A stretch of 64,000 bases of DNA from Pseudonocardia kunmingensis (lineage in GTDB: Bacteria; Actinomycetota; Actinomycetes; Mycobacteriales; Pseudonocardiaceae): NCBI RefSeq assembly GCF_006716445.1, contig NZ_VFPA01000002.1, positions 558,001 to 622,000 on the forward strand, read 5' to 3'. The notes under the pieces are model-generated. The model saw nothing but the letters and a program-made list of their open reading frames with translations, made no database searches and was not told the origin of the DNA. This document shows, one piece after another, positions 52,517 through 60,904 of this stretch. The translations under genes were made by a program, and so were the position numbers. Within the stretch, counting starts at the first letter, position 1; each line of letters begins with the position of its first letter.

Positions 52517-53449
52517 TCAGCTCTCCCGTGCGTAGGGGTGCGACTCGCGAGGGGTGGCGTTGGGACGCGCCGCCGCGAGCACCTCGGGGAGCTCCTTGGA
52601 GATCTCGTCGAAGGTCAGCGGGCCTTCGTGGTGCAGGGTGGGGCCGATGTGCCAGCCCTCGACGACGCCGACGTAGCCGCCCACCACGCTGAAGACCCTG
52701 CCTGTGACGTCGCGGGACTCCGGGCTGCCCAGCCACACCACGAGGGGCGAGACGTGCTTGGGGTCGTAGGGATCGAAGCCTTCCGAGACCGTCTCCTCGA
52801 TGCGGCCGGTCGACGCGAGCAGGCGGGTCTTCGCCACCGGTGCGATGGCGTTGGCGGTGACCCCGTAGCGGCCGAGCTCCAACGAGGTGACGATCGTCAG
52901 CGACGCGATACCCGCCTTCGCCGAGGCGTAGTTCGACTGTCCGAAGTTGCCGAACAGTCCGCTGCCGGACGAGGTGTTGATGATCCGCGCGTCGACGGGG
53001 CCGCTCTCCTTGGCGCGGTCGCGCCAGTAGCGGCCGGCGGCCTGGCTGGTGAGGAACGTGCCGCGCAGGTGCACGCCGAGCACGGCCTCCCAGTCCTCGA
53101 GCGAGGTGTTGAGCAGCGTCTTGTCGCGCAGGATTCCCGCGTTGTTGACCAGGACGTCGAGGCGCCCGAACTCCTCGACCGCCGTGTGCACCAACCGTGC
53201 GGCGCTCTCGGGCCGGGAGATGTCGTCGCCGTTGCTGACGGCCGAGCCACCTTCCGCCTCGATCTCCGCGACGACGTCGGCGGCAGGACCGGTGGATCCC
53301 CCGGTGCCGTCGCCGCCGCCTCCGAGGTCGTTCACCACGACCGCCGCACCTGCGCGGGCGTACGCCAGCGCGTGCTCGCGTCCGATCCCGCGACCCGCGC
53401 CCGTGATGATCGCGACCCTGTCCGCCAGCGGGCGGCTCGTCTCCGACAT
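52517..53449 (-). CDS. SDR, (R)-3-hydroxyacyl-CoA dehydrogenase of MFE-2 type
   Basis: 310-aa SDR. TGAGRGIGREHALAYARAGA binds NAD(P), VVNDLGGGGDGTGGS is the long loop typical of MFE-2 dehydrogenase domains, NNAGILRDK is conserved, and NTSSGSGLFGNFGQSNYASAK gives Ser, Tyr and Lys. The C-terminal 50 residues extend past the core fold (SVVGGYVGVVEGWHIGP). First gene of the minus-strand operon; ATG 53449 behind GGGAG. With the hydratase at 51657 it reproduces a split MFE-2 oxidising (R)-hydroxyacyl-CoAs. Confidence 0.92.
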   Translation of the reverse strand: MSETSRPLADRVAIITGAGRGIGREHALAYARAGAAVVVNDLGGGGDGTGGSTGPAADVVAEIEAEGGSAVSNGDDISRPESAARLVHTAVEEFGRLDVLVNNAGILRDKTLLNTSLEDWEAVLGVHLRGTFLTSQAAGRYWRDRAKESGPVDARIINTSSGSGLFGNFGQSNYASAKAGIASLTIVTSLELGRYGVTANAIAPVAKTRLLASTGRIEETVSEGFDPYDPKHVSPLVVWLGSPESRDVTGRVFSVVGGYVGVVEGWHIGPTLHHEGPLTFDEISKELPEVLAAARPNATPRESHPYARES

Positions 53450-53725
53450 GGTGCGCACTCCCGTCGTCGCGCGGCCGCAGTGCCGAGCCGCATCGAGATG
53501 GACCCTGTGTATTAGATACCGCATAACCCCCATTGGGAAGCTACGGGAGGACATACCGTAAGGCTTACAGGGCGCCTTGCGGCACGCCTCTTGACACGGG
53601 CCACGTCTCGGTCGACGCTTCATGCTAGTCGGGGCAATCAGTCGGATCAGGTAACTCTTGCACCCGCACCCCCGGAAACTCCAGACCACGCGTGCACCGG
53701 TGCACCGGAAGCGAGGGCGAAGTCG
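53450..53725. promoter_or_regulatory. Divergent promoter region with a perfect palindrome
   Basis: 276-bp gap without a gene. A+T-rich GTGTATTAGATACCGCATAACC at 53507-53528 lies on the SDR side; GGCAATCAGTCGG at 53634-53646 on the other. GTGCACCGGTGCAC at 53692-53705 is a perfect 14-bp palindrome 20 bases before the CoA transferase ATG, a likely operator for a dimeric repressor. Confidence 0.5.
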
Positions 53726-54964
53726 ATGACGATGTCGAAGCCGATGGACGGGATCCGCGTCCTGGAGGTCGCCCAGTTCACGTTCGTCCCCGCGGCCGGC
53801 GCGGTGCTGGCGGACTGGGGCGCCGAGGTCATCAAGGTGGAGCACGCCGAGAAGGGCGACGCCCAGCGCGGCCTCGTCAAGGTCACCGGACAGGACCAGG
53901 TCACGAAGGGGTCGTCGTTCGTCCCGATCATGGAGGGCCCGAATCGTGGCAAGCGCTCCATCGGCCTCGCACTGGAGAAGCCGGAGGCGAAGGAGGTGCT
54001 GCACCAGCTGGTCCGCCGCTCGGACGTGTTCCTGACGAACTTCCTGCCGCGCGCCCGGGCGAAGCTGGGCATCGACGTCGAAGACATCCGCGCGATCAAC
54101 CCCGACATCGTCTACACGCTGGGGTCCGGGTTCGGCCACACGGGTCCGGAGGCGGACAAGGGCGGCTACGACAGCACGGCGTTCTGGGCGCGAGGCGGCA
54201 GCGGCGAGCTGGTCACGCCCCCCGGGTCCGACGTGTTCCTGCCGATGCCGACGGGCGCCTACGGCGACTCGATGGGCGGCATGACCATCGCGGGCGGGAT
54301 CGCGGCAGCGCTGTTCGCTCGCGCGCGCACCGGGGAGGCACCAATCGTGGACGTCTCGTTGCTGGGCGTTGGCGCGTGGAGCACCCAGTTCGCGACGAAC
54401 CTGGCGCTGATGGCGGGCGGGCCGCTGCCCAAGCAGGCGCCGTCGAAGCACGGCGCCGCGAGCAATCCGTTGACCGGGGCGTACCGGACGTCGGACGACC
54501 GCTGGCTGATGCTCACGATGCTGCAGCCCGGCCGCTACTGGCCCGAGTTCTGCCGGGTCGTCGGCCGCGAGGAGCTCGTCGAGGACGACCGGTTCGATTC
54601 CGCGGAGAAGCTGATGGCGAACGCCCCCCAAGCGGGCGCGATCGTCGCGGAGATCATCGGCGGGCGGACGAAGGACGAGTGGGTGGCCGCCTTCGAGGGC
54701 ATGGAGGGGCAGTGGGCGGTCGTCCAGGACGCCTGGGAGGTCGGCCACGACGTCTCGCTGCGCGCACTCGGTCAGATCGCCGAGGTCGTCGACGCCGAGG
54801 GGGTGCGGCGTGAGCTGGTGGCGAACCCGGTGCAGTTCGACCGGACGGCGCCACAGCTGACGCGGGCTCCGCTGTTCGCCGAGCACACCGACGAGATCCT
54901 GCGCGAGCTCGGTCGCACGGACGACGAACTGATCGCGCTGAAGGTCGCGGGGGCGGTCACGTAG
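53726..54964 (+). CDS. Family III CoA transferase (CaiB/BaiF)
   Basis: 412-aa CaiB/BaiF protein: GIRVLEVAQFTFVPAAGAVLADWGAEVIKVE, NRGKRSIGLAL, GGYDSTAFWARGG and VDVSLLGVGAW, with Gly where Frc-type enzymes have the catalytic Asp. Two ATG codons (53726, 53732) are possible; GAGGG precedes the first. It leads an operon with the TRAP binding protein and the DUF35-Ltp fusion, mirroring the layout at 26500-31669. Confidence 0.9.
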   Translation: MTMSKPMDGIRVLEVAQFTFVPAAGAVLADWGAEVIKVEHAEKGDAQRGLVKVTGQDQVTKGSSFVPIMEGPNRGKRSIGLALEKPEAKEVLHQLVRRSDVFLTNFLPRARAKLGIDVEDIRAINPDIVYTLGSGFGHTGPEADKGGYDSTAFWARGGSGELVTPPGSDVFLPMPTGAYGDSMGGMTIAGGIAAALFARARTGEAPIVDVSLLGVGAWSTQFATNLALMAGGPLPKQAPSKHGAASNPLTGAYRTSDDRWLMLTMLQPGRYWPEFCRVVGREELVEDDRFDSAEKLMANAPQAGAIVAEIIGGRTKDEWVAAFEGMEGQWAVVQDAWEVGHDVSLRALGQIAEVVDAEGVRRELVANPVQFDRTAPQLTRAPLFAEHTDEILRELGRTDDELIALKVAGAVT

Positions 54965-55046
54965 GAGAGGCCCGCGCCAGCGCCGTCCGCGGTGCTGCGG
55001 AGCTACGCCTGTCCATCCCCACGAAGATGCCCGGAAGGAATGAGCG

Positions 55047-56381
55047 ATGAAGCTCGGTTCTGCTCGAACCCGACGTCCCCTCCGCCTGCTCGCTCCCGTC
55101 GTTGCCGCAGCGCTCGCCGTAGCCGCGTGCGCACCTCCCGGTGCGGAGTCCGGCACGGGCGCAGAGTCCGCGGGCGGTGAGAACGTTCCCGTGGGCGCCG
55201 GCACCGCGGCCTACGCCGAGGCCCTGGCCGACATGGAGCCGGTCACCCTGCTCTTCGGCGGGCACACCACGGGGCCGGGGACCGGCACCGTGGACGCATA
55301 CGTGGAGTACTCGAACCTCGTCACCCAGATGTCCGGCGGCAAGATCACCTTCGAGCACGACTACGCCGGCGCGAAGGTCTCGCTCGACAAGATGGCCGAC
55401 GGGCTCGGCCAGGGCCGTGTCGACCTGGGGATGTACATCCCCGCCTACCAGCCGGACGAGTGGCCGGTGGCCAACGCGATCGGCGGCATGTCGATCTACG
55501 GTCAACCGCACCCGATCTCGGGTCGGATGGCGGCCTTCGCCGCGCAGGCCGAGTTCGGGCAGACGTTCGCGCCGCTGCAGGCGGAGGGCGAGGCGCTCGG
55601 GGTCTTCTCCTTGTACCCGCTCTACACACCAAGCCACGACGTCAAGCTGCAGTGTCGTGGCCCCGCCCCGACCAGCTTGGCCGAACTGCAGGGCAAACGG
55701 GTGCGTGTGTCGTCGCCGTCGTACGTGCCACTGGCGGAGACGCTCGGGATGACCCCGGTGTCACTGGTGATCGGCGAGCTGTTCCAGGGCTTGCAACGGG
55801 GTGTCGTCGACTGTGCGGTCAACTCGATCGGTGCGCATCTCACCGGCGGTTACGTCGACGTCGTCGACAGCTGGGTCTTCGGGACCCAGCCGGCAGGGGA
55901 CTTCGGGGAGACGCCAACCGGGTTCGGCATGAGCCGGGACCGGTGGGAGCAGCTGCCGCTGGCCGCCCAGCAGCTGCTCTGGGACACCCAACCGCAGATG
56001 CTCGAGATGATGATGAGAGCGGCGTACGGCGACATCGTCGAGTCGATGCAGGTTTCCCGCGACGGGGGCATGGAGCTCGCCGAGTTCGACCCGGAGACCA
56101 CCCGCGCCATCGAGGCCTACTACTCCCAGGCCGAGGAGGAGGGCGCCGCTGAGCTGGAGGCTCAGGGGCTGACCGACGACGGCACCGCGGCGGTCGAGCA
56201 GCACAAGGCGCTGTACGACAAGTGGTGGCGGATCGTGACCGAAGAGCTCGGCTATCCCGCCGACACGTCCTGGCTGACGGTGGCCGACTTCGACGTTGCC
56301 AACCTTGATCTGAAGCCGTTCGTCGACCGCTTCTACGAGGAGATCCTGCTCCCGCGGCGGCCCGGGCAGGAAGGTTCCTGA
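55047..56381 (+). CDS. TRAP transporter substrate-binding lipoprotein (DctP family)
   Basis: 444-aa lipoprotein receptor with lipobox VAAC (Cys at about residue 27). It is a close relative of the one at 26500: both share CAPPGAE at the lipidation site, GGKITFEHD, DKMADGLGQ, RGVVDC and VDRFYxEILLP near the C-terminus. As there, no membrane subunits adjoin. It is followed two bases later by a catabolic fusion gene. Differences in the ligand loops suggest a related but different acid. Confidence 0.93.
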   Translation: MKLGSARTRRPLRLLAPVVAAALAVAACAPPGAESGTGAESAGGENVPVGAGTAAYAEALADMEPVTLLFGGHTTGPGTGTVDAYVEYSNLVTQMSGGKITFEHDYAGAKVSLDKMADGLGQGRVDLGMYIPAYQPDEWPVANAIGGMSIYGQPHPISGRMAAFAAQAEFGQTFAPLQAEGEALGVFSLYPLYTPSHDVKLQCRGPAPTSLAELQGKRVRVSSPSYVPLAETLGMTPVSLVIGELFQGLQRGVVDCAVNSIGAHLTGGYVDVVDSWVFGTQPAGDFGETPTGFGMSRDRWEQLPLAAQQLLWDTQPQMLEMMMRAAYGDIVESMQVSRDGGMELAEFDPETTRAIEAYYSQAEEEGAAELEAQGLTDDGTAAVEQHKALYDKWWRIVTEELGYPADTSWLTVADFDVANLDLKPFVDRFYEEILLPRRPGQEGS

Positions 56382-56383
56382 CC

Positions 56384-58054
56384 ATGACCGACGTGATCGG
56401 ACACACGAGCGTCACACGGATCGCTCCGCAGCCGACGCTGGCCACCGAACCCTTCTGGCACTCGGGCGCGGACGGCAGGCTACGGGTGGCGCGCTGCCGC
56501 ACGTGCGGCAAGCGGATGCACCCTCCGCTGCCGATCTGCGCCCGGTGCCGGGGACGGGACATCGAGATGTCGGAGGTCTCGGGCAAGGCCGTGGTCGCGG
56601 GGTTCACGGTGAACGAGCAACCGTGGCTGCCCGGATTCCCGCCGCCCTACGTCGTCGCGATCGTCGCCCTCGACGAGGACCCCGACGTCCGGCTGACCAC
56701 CAACATGGTCGGCTGCGACCCCGCGTCGGTGCACGTGGGCATGCGCGTGCAGGTCGTGTTCGAGCGGGCCGAGGACGTCTGGCTGCCGCTGTTCGAACCG
56801 GACCCGGACGCCGCGGGCGAGCCGGGTCCGGTTCCGCAGCCCCGCGACGTCGGAGTCGCGCTCCGGCCAATGGCGCGCACGGAGAAGTACGAGGACAAGG
56901 TGGCGATCACCGGCGTGGGGCAGTCGCGCGTCGGTCGCCGCCTGATGATCGATCCGGTCTCCCTCACCGTCGACGCCTGCCTGGAGGCCGTGGCGGACGC
57001 GGGCCTGGAGCTCTCCGACATCGACGGGCTCTCGACGTACCCGGGTCCGCAGTTGGAGGGAGGGTTCTCGGAGGGCGGCCTCAGTGGGGTCGAGGAGGCG
57101 CTGCGGATCCATCCGACCTGGGTCAACGGCGGCTCGGAGATACCCGGCCAGCTCGGCTCGGTGATGACGGCGATGCTCGCGGTGGCGGCCGGGCTGTGCA
57201 AGCACGTGCTCTGCTACCGCACCGTCTGGCAGGCCTCGCACTCGCACATGCAGCGCACCGGACGCTGGCGCCCGCCGCAGGGCAGGGCGAGCGGGATGGC
57301 CGAGTTCCGCCTACCGTTCGGGGCGTCGTCGGCCGCGAACTGGATCGCCTGCCAGGCCTCTTACTACATGCACCACTACGGCGTCGACCGCGACGTGCTC
57401 GGGTGGATCGCGGTGACGGCCCGGGACGGCGCCGTCCGCAACCCGGAGGCCGTTTACCGCGAGCCCATGACGATCGAGGACTACTACGCCGCCCGCATGG
57501 TCTCGAGCCCGTTCGGGCTCTTCGACTGCGACGTCCCCGTCGACGGCTCGGTCGCCTGCATCGTCTCCGCCGCCGACACCGTCGCGGACCGGCCCAAGCC
57601 CGCGGTGCTCGTCGAGGCGTGCGGGACGCAGATCATGGAGCGGCTGTCCTGGGATCAGGACACCCTGACCCACCTGCCCCAGTCGCTCGGCCCGTCGAAG
57701 CACCTGTGGAGCCGCACGGCGCTGCGCCCCGACGACGTGGACGTCGCCCTGCTCTACGACGGCTTCAGCTTCAACGCGCTGTCGTGGCTGGAGGGCCTCG
57801 GGTTCTGCGGGTACGGCGAGGCGACCGACTTCGTCGACGGTGGCCGCGGGATCGCGCTGGGCGGACGCCTGCCGCTCAACCCCCACGGTGGCCAGCTCTC
57901 CGCGGGCCGGCTGCACGGCTACGGCTTCCTCCGGGAAGCCGTCCTGCAGCTGCGGGGCGAGGCCACCGGTCGCCAGGTCGAGAACGCCCGGGTCGCCGCG
58001 GTTTCCGCGGGGGGTGGCGTGCCGTCCGGGGCCATGCTCCTGCGCTCGGCATGA
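56384..58054 (+). CDS. DUF35-Ltp fusion protein
   Basis: 556-aa two-domain protein. Residues about 1-150 are a DUF35 module (CRTC and CARC ribbon, then KAVVAGFTVNEQPW and an OB fold); residues about 170-556 are an Ltp-type thiolase fold beginning KVAITGVGQSRVGRR, with no nucleophilic Cys at the usual site and LLYDGFSFNALSWLEGLGFCG in place of NEAF. It joins in one chain what other loci in the window encode as pairs, which is direct evidence that DUF35 and Ltp proteins act together. Starts two bases after the binding-protein stop. Confidence 0.92.
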   Translation: MTDVIGHTSVTRIAPQPTLATEPFWHSGADGRLRVARCRTCGKRMHPPLPICARCRGRDIEMSEVSGKAVVAGFTVNEQPWLPGFPPPYVVAIVALDEDPDVRLTTNMVGCDPASVHVGMRVQVVFERAEDVWLPLFEPDPDAAGEPGPVPQPRDVGVALRPMARTEKYEDKVAITGVGQSRVGRRLMIDPVSLTVDACLEAVADAGLELSDIDGLSTYPGPQLEGGFSEGGLSGVEEALRIHPTWVNGGSEIPGQLGSVMTAMLAVAAGLCKHVLCYRTVWQASHSHMQRTGRWRPPQGRASGMAEFRLPFGASSAANWIACQASYYMHHYGVDRDVLGWIAVTARDGAVRNPEAVYREPMTIEDYYAARMVSSPFGLFDCDVPVDGSVACIVSAADTVADRPKPAVLVEACGTQIMERLSWDQDTLTHLPQSLGPSKHLWSRTALRPDDVDVALLYDGFSFNALSWLEGLGFCGYGEATDFVDGGRGIALGGRLPLNPHGGQLSAGRLHGYGFLREAVLQLRGEATGRQVENARVAAVSAGGGVPSGAMLLRSA

Positions 58055-58857
58055 GGTTCGGTCTTCCGCTCTCGGCGGTCAGCTGGAATCACTGGGGGAC
58101 GGTGGCTCAGGAGGCCGAGCGGCTCGGGTTCGAGTCGCTGTGGCTGCCCGAGCACCTCGTGCTGCCGGTCGCGATGACCGGCAGCCCGCAGACCGGGCAC
58201 AGCGAGCCGCCGATCACCGCCGATGTGCCCGCCTAGGACGTCTTCGTCGCCCTCGCTTCGGTGGCTCGCACCCGTTCGTGACCGCGCGGGCCGTCACGAC
58301 GCTCGACATGCGCGTCGGCGGCCGGTTCGAGTTCGGCATCGGCGCGAGCTGGCTGGAAGAGGAGTGGGACGCCGTTCAGCTCGACTTCCGGACCCGTGGC
58401 CGGCGCGTGGACGAGGCACTGGAGGTGTGCTCCCGCCTCTGGTCCGCCGAGGAGGACGTGATCGCGCACGAGGGCGCGTTCTGGCGGTTCCCGCCCGTGA
58501 AGTTCAACCCGAAGCCGCCGCAGCAGCCCGGCCCGGCGATCCTCGTCGGCGGGGACGGGAGAGCGGCCAAGCGGCGCGCCGTCCGGTTCGGCTCGGGATT
58601 GGATCCCGATGAACACCCCCGCCGAGGCGCTCCCCACGGCCATCGCCGACCTCGAGCGGATGCGGGAGGCGGCGGGCCGCGAGGACCGGATCGCGATCAC
58701 CGTCGACGGCCGGGTCGGGGACCTCGAGGACCTCGACCTCCTGCGTCGCCTCGACGAGATGGGTGTGGACCGGGTGATCTGCCGTCCCTGGCGCAGCTCG
58801 CGTGACGCGCTCGACGGCATGACCCGGTACACCGAGGAGGTGCTCCGGAAGCTGTAG
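58051..58857 (+). pseudogene. LLM-class flavin-dependent oxidoreductase, decayed
   Basis: The start overlaps the fusion-gene stop (ATGA) and reads MRFGLPLSAVSWNHWGTVAQ, a good luciferase-like monooxygenase N-terminus. Damage: a TAG at 58234 where the family has Trp (PA-stop-DVFVALA), an apparent deletion of about 15-20 codons near 58265, a frame change to GGRFEFGIGASWLEEEWDA (58318-58590), and a second frame change near 58590-58612 back to MNTPAEALPTAIADLERM through the normal C-terminus LRKL. Several independent lesions make this a true pseudogene rather than a recoded gene. Confidence 0.85.
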
Positions 58858-58871
58858 TGCCGGCGCATTCC

Positions 58872-59990
58872 TTACAGGGTCTTCGGGTAGTACTCGCCCT
58901 CCCTGAGCTGTGCTGCTTCCGACTGGAAGTCGGAGTCGAAGGGCCAGTCGTCCTCCTCGCCCCGCAGCGGTCCCTGGACGAACCGGCCGTACGCGCCGCC
59001 GGCGCGCTCGTTGCCGACGAGGGAGTACGCCTGCCGCCGGTAGGTCCAGTTGTCGGGTTGGAGGCGGTGGCACTCGGCGAAATGTGCGATGGCGAGGTCA
59101 CGCTCGCCCCGGTGCCACAGCGCGTTCGCCAGTTCGAAGTGGGCAGCGGCGGCCGACTCCTCGAGCGGGCGTGGCCGCGATCGCGCGACGACCTCGTCAG
59201 GGGTTAGCGTGTAGGGGCTCTCGGCGCCGCTCGCGACCCAGTCGCGGATGGCGTCGGGGTAGGCCGTCCGGTCCTGACCACCGGCGACGAACGCCTGTCC
59301 CGCGCCGCGTTCAGGACGGGGCGGGGCGTTAGGGGCGCGGCCGAGCTTCGGCATCGACGCCATCATGTCCGGCGGCAGGTGCTGGTCGCCGCCGGGCCAC
59401 CCCGCCTCAGGCGGGCGGACGATCATCCCGTCCTCGTCGATCCACACCACGTTCGGGATGTTCACGACGCCGAAGAGCGCATCCATCCGGTGGGTCGGGT
59501 CGAGAAGGGACGGGTGCTCGGGACGGGCGGCCTCGATGTAGGGGCGAGAGGCGTCCGGCCCGCTCAGTTCGAGGGAGACGGTCACCACCTCGAGTCCGGT
59601 GGGATGGAGCTCCGTGCGCAAAGCCTGCCACCCGGGCAGGTCAAAGGCACAGCCTCAATAGGGCGCCCACGCGACGAGCACGACCTTCTGCCCGCGCAGG
59701 GAGGAGAGGTGGAACTCGTCGCCCGAGAGATCCTCCAGGACGAGCTCGGGCGCCTCCGCGCTGACGAGCGCCTTGTCGCCGAGCGTCTCGGGCCCGATCG
59801 CCCACAGCCCGGCACGTTCGTCGCGCACGAGGGCCATGCCGAGGCGTTCGGTGGTGGCGATGACGTCGAACCCGTCCGTCGGGCCGAGCGGGACGCAGAT
59901 CTCGGCCTTGCACGCGCCCTGCGGCTTGATCTCCCATCCGGTTCCCCTGCCGAACTCCGCCGGGTTGATGTCGAGCGAGTCGATGATCAT
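58872..59990 (-). CDS. Candidate selenoprotein: redoxin/TlpA-like with in-frame UGA
   Basis: One frame of 373 codons with a single internal TGA (59655-59657, residue 112). Before it stands LVLEDLSGDEFHLSSLRGQ then KVVLVAWAPY; after it GCAFDLPGWQALRTELH and the rest of a thioredoxin-like fold (VVNIPNVVWIDEDGMIVRP), then a TPR-like C-terminus (ALWHRGERDLAIAHFAECHRL). Relatives carry WAxWCGC here, so TGA replaces the first active-site Cys to give U-G-C. A SECIS-like hairpin follows. No frameshift is needed on either side. ATG 59990 overlaps the aldo/keto reductase stop (ATGA). If Sec is not inserted, it is a pseudogene or two fragments. Confidence 0.7.
59615..59651 (-). promoter_or_regulatory. 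Candidate bacterial SECIS element
   Basis: Directly 3' of the in-frame UGA and GGC, the mRNA can fold: UGUGC (59651-59647) pairs with GCGCA (59619-59615); CCUGCC (59640-59635) pairs with GGCAGG (59629-59624); the apical loop is CGGGU (59634-59630) with G in its second position. The loop is 20 nt after the UGA, within the range known for bacterial SECIS elements. Nearby codons UGU, UUU, GCU and UUG end in U/G unusually for this genome, as if the RNA shape is constrained. Confidence 0.55.
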
Positions 59991-60904
59991 GAGACGCGAG
60001 CTTCCTGGTCGGTGGTGCCGCGGGCGGCCGAGTCGAGCCGTTCCCACTGCGCGGACGTGAGCGTGACGCGCGCGGCTTCCACGTTGTGGAGGGCGTGCGC
60101 AAGGTCGCTGGTGCCCGGGATGGGTGCCATGACGGGGGAGCGTGCGAGCAGCCAGGCGATGGCGACCTGCCGCGGCGAGGCCGCGAGCTCGCCTGCCACC
60201 TCCTGCAGGACCGCCGTCACGACGGGGGCGTCGCGCACCAGCGGGGTGTGCGGGATGAATGGGATGCCCAGCTCCTCGCACCGGTCGAGCACCGGTTCCG
60301 ATCGGCGCTCGGCCACGTTGTACCGGTTCTGCACCGCCACGACCTCGCAGACGCCCCGGGCGACCTCGAGCTGCGGGAGGTCCACGTTGCTCACGCCGAT
60401 GTGGCACACCTTGCCCTCGCGCTGCAGGTCGGCGAACGCGCCGACGGTCTCCGCGTAGGGCACGGCCGGGTCGGGCACGTGCACCTGATAGAACTCGATG
60501 CAGTCCAGCCGGAGCCTGCGCAGGCTCTTCTCGCACTCCTGGCGGATGTGCTCGGGGCGCCCGAGCGGGGGCAGGGATGTCATTCCCGGCCGCAGCTTTC
60601 CGGGTTCGAACCCCGCCTTCGTGCCGATCAGCAGGTCGTCGGGGTAGGGGTGCAGAGCCTCGGCGATGATCTCCTCGCACTCGCCGTACCCGTAGATGTT
60701 GGCGGCGTCGAGGAAGCGCATGCCGTGGTCGTGGACGCCGCGGACGAGCGCGATCGCCGTCGCGCGGTCGCGGACGCCGTCGGGCGTCCGCGCTCCGGAG
60801 ATCCGCATCGCGCCGAAGCCGAGGCGTCGCACGTCGCGGTCGCCGATGCGAACCGTGCCCACTTCGTCGGTGAGGCGGTGGGAGCCGCCCTCGGGGTCGG
60901 TCAT
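59987..60904 (-). CDS. Aldo/keto reductase
   Basis: 305-aa aldo/keto reductase with the full tetrad: Asp and Tyr in LDAANIYGYGE, Lys in IGTKAGF, His in FYQVHVPD. GVSNVDLPQLEVA and the C-terminal APIPGTSDLAHALHN are the cofactor-binding segments. It belongs to a different subgroup from the partial gene at the left edge. It is the first gene of a two-gene unit; its stop overlaps the start of the candidate selenoprotein, so redox functions may be linked. Confidence 0.93.
   Translation of the reverse strand: MTDPEGGSHRLTDEVGTVRIGDRDVRRLGFGAMRISGARTPDGVRDRATAIALVRGVHDHGMRFLDAANIYGYGECEEIIAEALHPYPDDLLIGTKAGFEPGKLRPGMTSLPPLGRPEHIRQECEKSLRRLRLDCIEFYQVHVPDPAVPYAETVGAFADLQREGKVCHIGVSNVDLPQLEVARGVCEVVAVQNRYNVAERRSEPVLDRCEELGIPFIPHTPLVRDAPVVTAVLQEVAGELAASPRQVAIAWLLARSPVMAPIPGTSDLAHALHNVEAARVTLTSAQWERLDSAARGTTDQEARVS

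Noticed and set aside
58234..58236. TAG in the flavin oxidoreductase considered as pyrrolysine or other recoding
   Set aside because: It replaces a Trp codon and is followed by a deletion and frameshifts, so plain gene decay explains it.
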